NCBI GenBank assembly: GCA_024181965.1
Contig: BQXS01012511.1
Coordinates: forward strand, 7,203-37,092
From: Aduncisulcus paluster
Taxonomy: Eukaryota; Fornicata
Direction of reading: 5' to 3'
DNA: 29,890 bases
The first letter of the stretch is position 1, and every line of letters begins with the position of its first letter. The notes under the pieces are model-generated. The model was not told the DNA's origin. It made no database searches and worked only from the letters and a program-made list of their open reading frames with translations. The translations under genes and the position numbers were made by a program. Shown piece after piece: positions 24,827-29,890 of this stretch.

Positions 24827-25288
24827 TATTTTTTTTATATTTCTTTTTATAAATTGGACCAAAATGGGCTGATAAATGATGGATTTTGAATATTGAGTCG
24901 AGCCGACTATTCACAATGGTCGTCAAGGCGATTTTATTGCAAAAAGAATAGATTATTCAAAGGAATTAGAATTTAGGAGAATTATTTGGAGATAATTTGA
25001 AGTGTTATGCAATAAGTAATTGCCAATAACAATTGTCAAAGAATTTCAAGTTCAAAAACAAACAAAATACATAAATATAACAATACAATGCACTATCGCA
25101 TTCCAAAAATAGAATAATGAGAAAAAGATAGATATATATATATATATATAGAGAGAGAGAGGGTAGGAAAGAAGAGGGAGAATACAGTGTTATCATCAGG
25201 ATAACACACTTCAAAAAGAAACCCTAATTATATCATAATAATTAATATTCATATCATAATGCTGAAGAAAGTAACAAGATAAAACCTA
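24827..25288. other. Intergenic, upstream of Fic gene
   Basis: 462 AT-rich bases between the Fic start and the exporter gene's end. They include a TA/GA microsatellite (25132-25161). A T-rich stretch before the Fic ATG may be leader. No other feature is seen. Confidence 0.5.
25127..25163. repeat. (TA)n(GA)n microsatellite
   Basis: About nine TA dinucleotides followed by about six GA dinucleotides, in non-coding DNA. Confidence 0.9.
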
Positions 25289-26587
25289 TCACGTCAAGAA
25301 ATAAGCCTGAATCATAGCAGCAAGGCATGAAAATATGGTTGCACAACCAACAACCACCCTACAAACTCCTTCACTGAGTTTCATGGCAAAAATAGCAGAA
25401 ACAATAGCCCCACCGATGGCCAAAATGGGCATCATTATCATGTAAGGCCAGATTTCAGCGTAGTTTTCGGATGTAAGTCTGAAAGAATGACTGACAACAC
25501 ACACAAATGTCATAATGACCACTTGGGCATTGCTAGTAGCTGTAGCTTGTAACATCTCGAATTTAAGTGCAAAAACAAGGAACATGGCCATCACAAGACC
25601 TCCACCGCACCCCAACGTTCCAACATATCCGCAACCTGTTAGCAATAAAAGAATATATACGACCAGGCTTTTCTTCTGAGATTTAATTTCATTCCACGTG
25701 GCTCTGTGGTATAATTGCCGAGAGTTATCGCCATTTTCAAGCTCATTTTCATCAGGATTATCCTCCAGGTCGACTGTAGGGATTCTACCGGAAGAAGGCA
25801 TAAGAGAAGTTGAGATAGTTCTGTATCTGGAGGGCATTTTAACCTCAGAGACATCAACCCTCGCCTGAGAAAGTAGATTTCCACTATCTTTAGAATCTGA
25901 GAAAGTCGTGGTCGTTGGATCATCAGCAATAATAGGTTGGTCATCAGAGATTGGCCTTTCATCAATTGCAGTTGTTTGGGGATCAACACGATGATGTTCT
26001 TCAATTTCATGGGGACTCAAATCATCAAAAACGTCCTCTTCATCGTCACCGAGTAAGGCTTCACCATCTCCATTCCCGAGGGAAACTGTCCCTTTAAGTC
26101 CAGGTTTGACAGATAAATAATCATCGCCATCAATATCATCGTTCTCAGGACCGAGGAGAGAAGATCCTTGACCCTGAATCTGTGGAGCGGCAGGTTCATC
26201 GCCTCCTTTGAGCATTCGTACACCAGATACGAGGAAAGGGATTCCAAGAAGACAACCAAAGGGCCCAATAATATTAAATAATTGATCTTCAAAGGTTTCA
26301 AGGAACCAGGCGCTGAAAAAAGTAATGCCGAAGACAACAGGGATGATTATCATTCCACTCATAAAGACCATCTCCCAACAAACACGGTCGCGATACATAA
26401 TAGTAAGAGTGATATTGACAGCAAGATCGGTCAGGAGAGAAAGATAAACTCCTTCAAGGATATCAAATTTGAACACACCAAACACTAGAGGAACGATCAG
26501 ATTCCACGCAGTTAGCGAAATTAGAGAGGCACCTACACCAATTAATATACTAACTGGAAGGAAAATGAGAATGTGAATCGGATTCAT
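25289..26587 (-). CDS. TauE/SafE-family membrane exporter
   Basis: 432 residues. The TauE/SafE family moves sulfonates, sulfite or other organic anions across membranes through two four-helix halves. The N-terminal half has about four TM segments (ILIFLPVSILIGVGASLISL; VFMSGMIIIPVVFGITFF and others in residues 1-125). A hydrophilic acidic loop of ~180 residues separates it from the C-terminal half (~305-432), which opens with LVVYILLLLTGCGYVGTLGC, followed by GGGLVMAMF and QATATSNAQ. The Gly-rich GTLGCGGG turn and the ATATS segment are the family's usual landmarks. The long loop (phospho-site-like Ser/Asp) is the unusual part. Substrate cannot be told from sequence. The ATG at 26587 is the first in frame. 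It is divergent from the right-edge gene. Confidence 0.82.
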   Translation of the reverse strand: MNPIHILIFLPVSILIGVGASLISLTAWNLIVPLVFGVFKFDILEGVYLSLLTDLAVNITLTIMYRDRVCWEMVFMSGMIIIPVVFGITFFSAWFLETFEDQLFNIIGPFGCLLGIPFLVSGVRMLKGGDEPAAPQIQGQGSSLLGPENDDIDGDDYLSVKPGLKGTVSLGNGDGEALLGDDEEDVFDDLSPHEIEEHHRVDPQTTAIDERPISDDQPIIADDPTTTTFSDSKDSGNLLSQARVDVSEVKMPSRYRTISTSLMPSSGRIPTVDLEDNPDENELENGDNSRQLYHRATWNEIKSQKKSLVVYILLLLTGCGYVGTLGCGGGLVMAMFLVFALKFEMLQATATSNAQVVIMTFVCVVSHSFRLTSENYAEIWPYMIMMPILAIGGAIVSAIFAMKLSEGVCRVVVGCATIFSCLAAMIQAYFLT

Positions 26588-27253
26588 TGATCAAATAAAT
26601 CAAGAATGACTGTGGAGGTCGAAAAAAATGATACTAAGTTAAACAATTGGATAAATATCTCTAAAACAAATAGATTTAACGAATAAGGGGTATTTTATCC
26701 GTTTTCCCGAGTATTTTGGATATCCAATAGTCAGAAAATTGATGAATTAATTTTGCCCAAAATTTAAGTCTAGGATAATTTGCATGATACTCCAAAAATT
26801 CATCGTAATTTTGGATTAAATATGATGAGATCATTCATTCTCGTTTGAGATATTTTCCATTAACACGCTATACGCCGCAGGACCGCTGGATTATTATAGT
26901 CCGGAACCTAGTGATTTGATACAATTAAACATTGATAAAACCAAGTTTTATACTAGTGAAATAACATTTATGTTTTTTATATAATCATATTTTTGACCTT
27001 TCAACATGTTAAATGATTTGCTTTGTAGAGGAGTTTCCTTTGATATGATCCTTCTGTTTTGCAATAAAAAATTAATACAATAATATCATCTGCAGGTTTC
27101 ACTCCACAAATATTATATCCTTTTATGGGGGCCGGATTGGATAATCATTTTTGTTGTTTGGCTGCATAGATATTATTAATAATTTTTTATATCATTATTT
27201 ATTTTTTTAATATTAGATTTAGTTGCATATTTAACTGACAAAAATACATATTT
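26588..27253. promoter_or_regulatory. Divergent intergenic region with a GC-richer patch
   Basis: 666 bp between the divergent exporter and right-edge genes, so both promoters should lie here. It is mostly AT-rich. A patch at 26862-26915 (CACGCTATACGCCGCAGGAC then GTCCGGAACC) is clearly richer in G/C and can pair CCG-GGAC with GTCC-GG. No tRNA or known snRNA was recognised. Confidence 0.45.
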
Positions 27254-29890
27254 ATGCCTCTTGAAGCCGATATCGCTTTGCAATTACCTCAACTTACTCT
27301 ACTCTCGCAGAATCTATCTAGATTGACTGATTCAATTGTTGATATATTTCGAAAATTAAAGCATAATCGATTTTTAATCATATCTGTCATTGTAGGATGG
27401 TTATACCTTGTTGTTCAAACAGGACGTGTTATAGTGTCAATGAGTGAATTGGCCAAGGAACTTCCACCCACATTAGCAGCCATTCTACGATCTTTTATTA
27501 GTCTCGGTATTATTGCTGTGCTAATTATTGTTGTTCTAAGTGTATGCGAATTGATTGTGACTTTCCTTGGTTTACCTCGAAACTTTTCTTTTCTTCGAAT
27601 ATTAGCTCGTTTATTAGGTCCTGGAATGGTCCCAGAACCAGATATAATTCATTCATCGAGCAAAGACTCACGGATACAAGATGGGGTATCTCATCTCTCT
27701 GATGGTCCCGATTCCACCAGAACTTCACGATATCATTTGGAAGGAATGGACTCATATCATCAAAAACTGCTCCTAGAGCGCCATAAAGCATCTTTTATTG
27801 ATGGATATCATCACTTTAACCCAAGATTGGTTTCAATGTTTCCTTCCTTTGACAACCAACAATCAACATCTCCAAACTCAAAAGATATATCAAGATATCG
27901 TCAAGTTCCATTCACAGCCCCCCAATCGCCTGGAAAAGAAGGAATCGACCCCCAGATCTCTGACCATCACCATGGATTAACCTCACACCAATCACAATAT
28001 ATATATACGCCCAATCCTCCGAAAGATTTTATTGCTGCAACAAGAGATTCTAGAGAAGAGTCTCTTCCTTCTTCTACTTGTTGTTTATCTGACAAATGGA
28101 GCATTAGTGTTGATGGAAAAGATATATCTCCTCTCACTCCGGCTTTGAAGGAAGAACACCATACCCAGACAAAGGGTCAGATTATGAAAAGAAATGTACC
28201 AAATAAGCAGACCGGATGGGAGAGAGGTATTTTCGGCAGGCGTAAGAAAGACAAACAAAAAGACAAAGAGATAGCGAGTGAAAAAGAGAAAGATATTATT
28301 ATGGATGGACAAGAAGAATCTATCTCTGAAGAAATTGAAGAAGAGAGAGGAGAGAAGCAGAAGAAAAATATATCAATTTCAATGATATCAAAAGATCTAA
28401 TTTTAGAATCAGATGGTACTGATGAGAAAGAAATGAAAAGATGGGAAAGGGAAATCCAAAGAGAATCAAGAATTGGAGATCATGAGCAAGACAAGAAGCA
28501 AGATAAAGGCAAGAAGTCTGTCCTTTCTAGATTTTTTACTTCTAAAAATACGAAGAAGAATAAGAGAGATTCTTCCCCTGAAAGATTCTCTCCTTCTTCT
28601 CCTCCTTCTGCTTCTTCTTCTCCCACTGCTCGTTCTTCTACTGCTCGTTCTTGTTCTGGATCAATTCCGATTGCTGATGGTGAAGATACAATAGGTTATG
28701 ACGTTGAAGGAATGTCTGAAGGATTTCCTTCTTTTTTCCACAGCGAATGTGAACCAACAAAGTCTATTTCCCCATCTTTCCACCGCCATTCTTCTATAGA
28801 TCACCCAGTTCTTTTGTCTTCAAGCATTAAAGAAATAGAAGATGATATAATATCTCCCGAGAGTGATCATTCACAGCCCATATATGCACTAAAACCGATT
28901 CGCTCATATCATTCTCCCTCAGTGAAAGGTTCTGTGAAAAGGAGAGGTGTCACTCATCAAATGTCACTTTCACCCACCCCTACATGTTCGTCTCTGCCAA
29001 TTTCTCTCTCTCCATCACACCTCAGCCCTTCAACAATTCCATTTGATAAAAGTTATCAGCATGGTCAGCGTCATTGTTTTCCTCAACAAATCACATATCA
29101 CCAAGATATTAGGTTTAGTATTCATCCGTATTCTGTTCCCTCTTGCCTTTACCTTCCCAACTCCCTTGTTGTGTTTTATATATCCATATTTAACTCGCTT
29201 AATATGATCGAAATAGATCTTAAATCAGGGAAAACGACCAAGACAGACATTCGATCGCACATGTCAATGCCTGCCCTTGAACCTTTAGTCCTGGATAGTA
29301 TCCTTGTATCCACTCCAGCACGATCCATTGTATACATCGTGTGTGCGAAGAAAAGGGAGAGGAAAAGGTTGATGGAGGGTGCTCAACAGGGCATTTTATT
29401 ATTTGGAATGCATTTGGGAAGTCGAACATGGAAGTTGGTTGACGTTTCAATGTCGTTTTGTAAGAAAACAAAGCAAGATCATAAACTCCACCCTCCGTCC
29501 TCCCTTGCATATGACACAAAGGGCAGTCTATGTTCTAGTGCTGGAATGAGTGTTGATAGAGGATGTGTGCGCGTGATTAACAAGAAAGATAGCCCTGTAA
29601 TCGTATATGTCGATATGATCGAGAGAATGTGCATATTTTCAAGAGATAGCGGACATAATTGGTCACACAAGGTCATAAACTCTCGAATGTTACCTGCCTT
29701 TGGGCCTCTTCACGTTGTTCGCTCCAATGGTGATAAGGATACAGGTTCCTTTTTGAGTCTCCAACCCAGGGGTCAGATTCTGAAGTTTGGAAATACCGGT
29801 TTGCTTCGGTGGAGAATTCGAAATAATTCCTCGATGCTCAAAAGTAAGAAGAACGATTTCTCAAGTATTTGTGGTGCTCATGGTGTCATT
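27254..29890 (+). CDS. Two-TM protein with disordered middle and Asp-box C-terminal domain, 3'-truncated
   Basis: The frame is open from ATG 27254 to the window edge (879 codons, no stop), so the C-terminus is missing. Residues ~1-45 are amphipathic. Two hydrophobic segments follow (FLIISVIVGWLYLVV at ~45-60 and FISLGIIAVLIIVVLSVCEL at ~91-110), making a hairpin-like membrane anchor. Residues ~130-600 are disordered and rich in Ser, Lys and Glu, with a basic patch (RRKKDKQKDKE-like) and a Ser/Pro tract. From ~610 the sequence is beta-rich (SLVVFYISIFNSLNMIEIDL) and contains an Asp-box, SRDSGHNW (~795), as found in sialidase or sortilin-type propellers. A single visible Asp-box with no catalytic arginine triad recognised argues for a structural propeller. 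Probably cytosolic propeller tethered to a membrane. I do not recognise the gene. Confidence 0.85.
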   Translation, partial: MPLEADIALQLPQLTLLSQNLSRLTDSIVDIFRKLKHNRFLIISVIVGWLYLVVQTGRVIVSMSELAKELPPTLAAILRSFISLGIIAVLIIVVLSVCELIVTFLGLPRNFSFLRILARLLGPGMVPEPDIIHSSSKDSRIQDGVSHLSDGPDSTRTSRYHLEGMDSYHQKLLLERHKASFIDGYHHFNPRLVSMFPSFDNQQSTSPNSKDISRYRQVPFTAPQSPGKEGIDPQISDHHHGLTSHQSQYIYTPNPPKDFIAATRDSREESLPSSTCCLSDKWSISVDGKDISPLTPALKEEHHTQTKGQIMKRNVPNKQTGWERGIFGRRKKDKQKDKEIASEKEKDIIMDGQEESISEEIEEERGEKQKKNISISMISKDLILESDGTDEKEMKRWEREIQRESRIGDHEQDKKQDKGKKSVLSRFFTSKNTKKNKRDSSPERFSPSSPPSASSSPTARSSTARSCSGSIPIADGEDTIGYDVEGMSEGFPSFFHSECEPTKSISPSFHRHSSIDHPVLLSSSIKEIEDDIISPESDHSQPIYALKPIRSYHSPSVKGSVKRRGVTHQMSLSPTPTCSSLPISLSPSHLSPSTIPFDKSYQHGQRHCFPQQITYHQDIRFSIHPYSVPSCLYLPNSLVVFYISIFNSLNMIEIDLKSGKTTKTDIRSHMSMPALEPLVLDSILVSTPARSIVYIVCAKKRERKRLMEGAQQGILLFGMHLGSRTWKLVDVSMSFCKKTKQDHKLHPPSSLAYDTKGSLCSSAGMSVDRGCVRVINKKDSPVIVYVDMIERMCIFSRDSGHNWSHKVINSRMLPAFGPLHVVRSNGDKDTGSFLSLQPRGQILKFGNTGLLRWRIRNNSSMLKSKKNDFSSICGAHGVI

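Noticed and set aside
26862-26915. tRNA gene
   Set aside because: No acceptor stem, anticodon arm or TTCGA-type T-loop could be assembled here or in other spacers.
1-29890. CRISPR array, insertion sequence, phage or operon structure
   Set aside because: No regularly spaced direct repeats, transposase, terminal inverted repeats or Shine-Dalgarno-linked gene clusters are seen; the content is eukaryotic.

Overview
The window looks like nuclear DNA of a gene-dense, AT-rich microbial eukaryote (a protist). The signs are short AT-rich intergenic spaces, genes on both strands without Shine-Dalgarno sites or operons, large low-complexity proteins rich in Ser and Glu/Lys, eukaryote-only families (the RNase P/MRP subunit POP4/Rpp29, PBDC1, SH3, RING), and short spliceosomal introns with GTATGT or GTACGT donors. 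TAA, TAG and TGA all end genes, so the standard code applies. A free-living metamonad (fornicate-like flagellate) would fit, but that is inference and not shown by any marker here.

Layout. A 5'-truncated, Asp-rich, probably secreted protein (+) enters at the left edge. Next come a doubtful 61-aa ORF (-) and an SH3/coiled-coil scaffold protein (+). Then there is a three-exon gene (-) for a protein kinase of about 1,880 residues carrying seven copies of an unrecognised module of about 150 aa. It is followed by a Ser/Asp-rich protein with a signal peptide or membrane anchor (-), a small Cys-rich zinc protein (+), and a giant protein with a beta-propeller-like N-terminus (-) that is interrupted by an assembly gap. 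Two housekeeping genes follow, each with one short intron: POP4/Rpp29 (-) and PBDC1 (-). After them are a membrane-anchored RING protein (+), a Fic-domain protein of bacterial-like architecture (-), a TauE/SafE-type exporter (-), and at the right edge a truncated two-TM protein (+) with a C-terminal Asp-box.

Most interesting points. (1) The kinase with five modules before and two after the catalytic domain; two module classes (A and B) repeat as A-B-B-A-B-kinase-A-B, and several B copies are nearly identical at DNA level. (2) The Fic protein with an HPHPDGNGRMMR motif and a domain order otherwise known to me from bacteria. (3) An exact 250-bp duplication on both sides of a 20-N gap inside the giant gene, almost certainly an assembly artefact that adds 90 codons without shifting the frame. 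(4) Introns reconstructed from frame and homology. (5) Clusters of palindromes and hairpins in otherwise empty AT-rich intergenic DNA. The genes do not form an obvious pathway; the window is a mixed chromosomal stretch.
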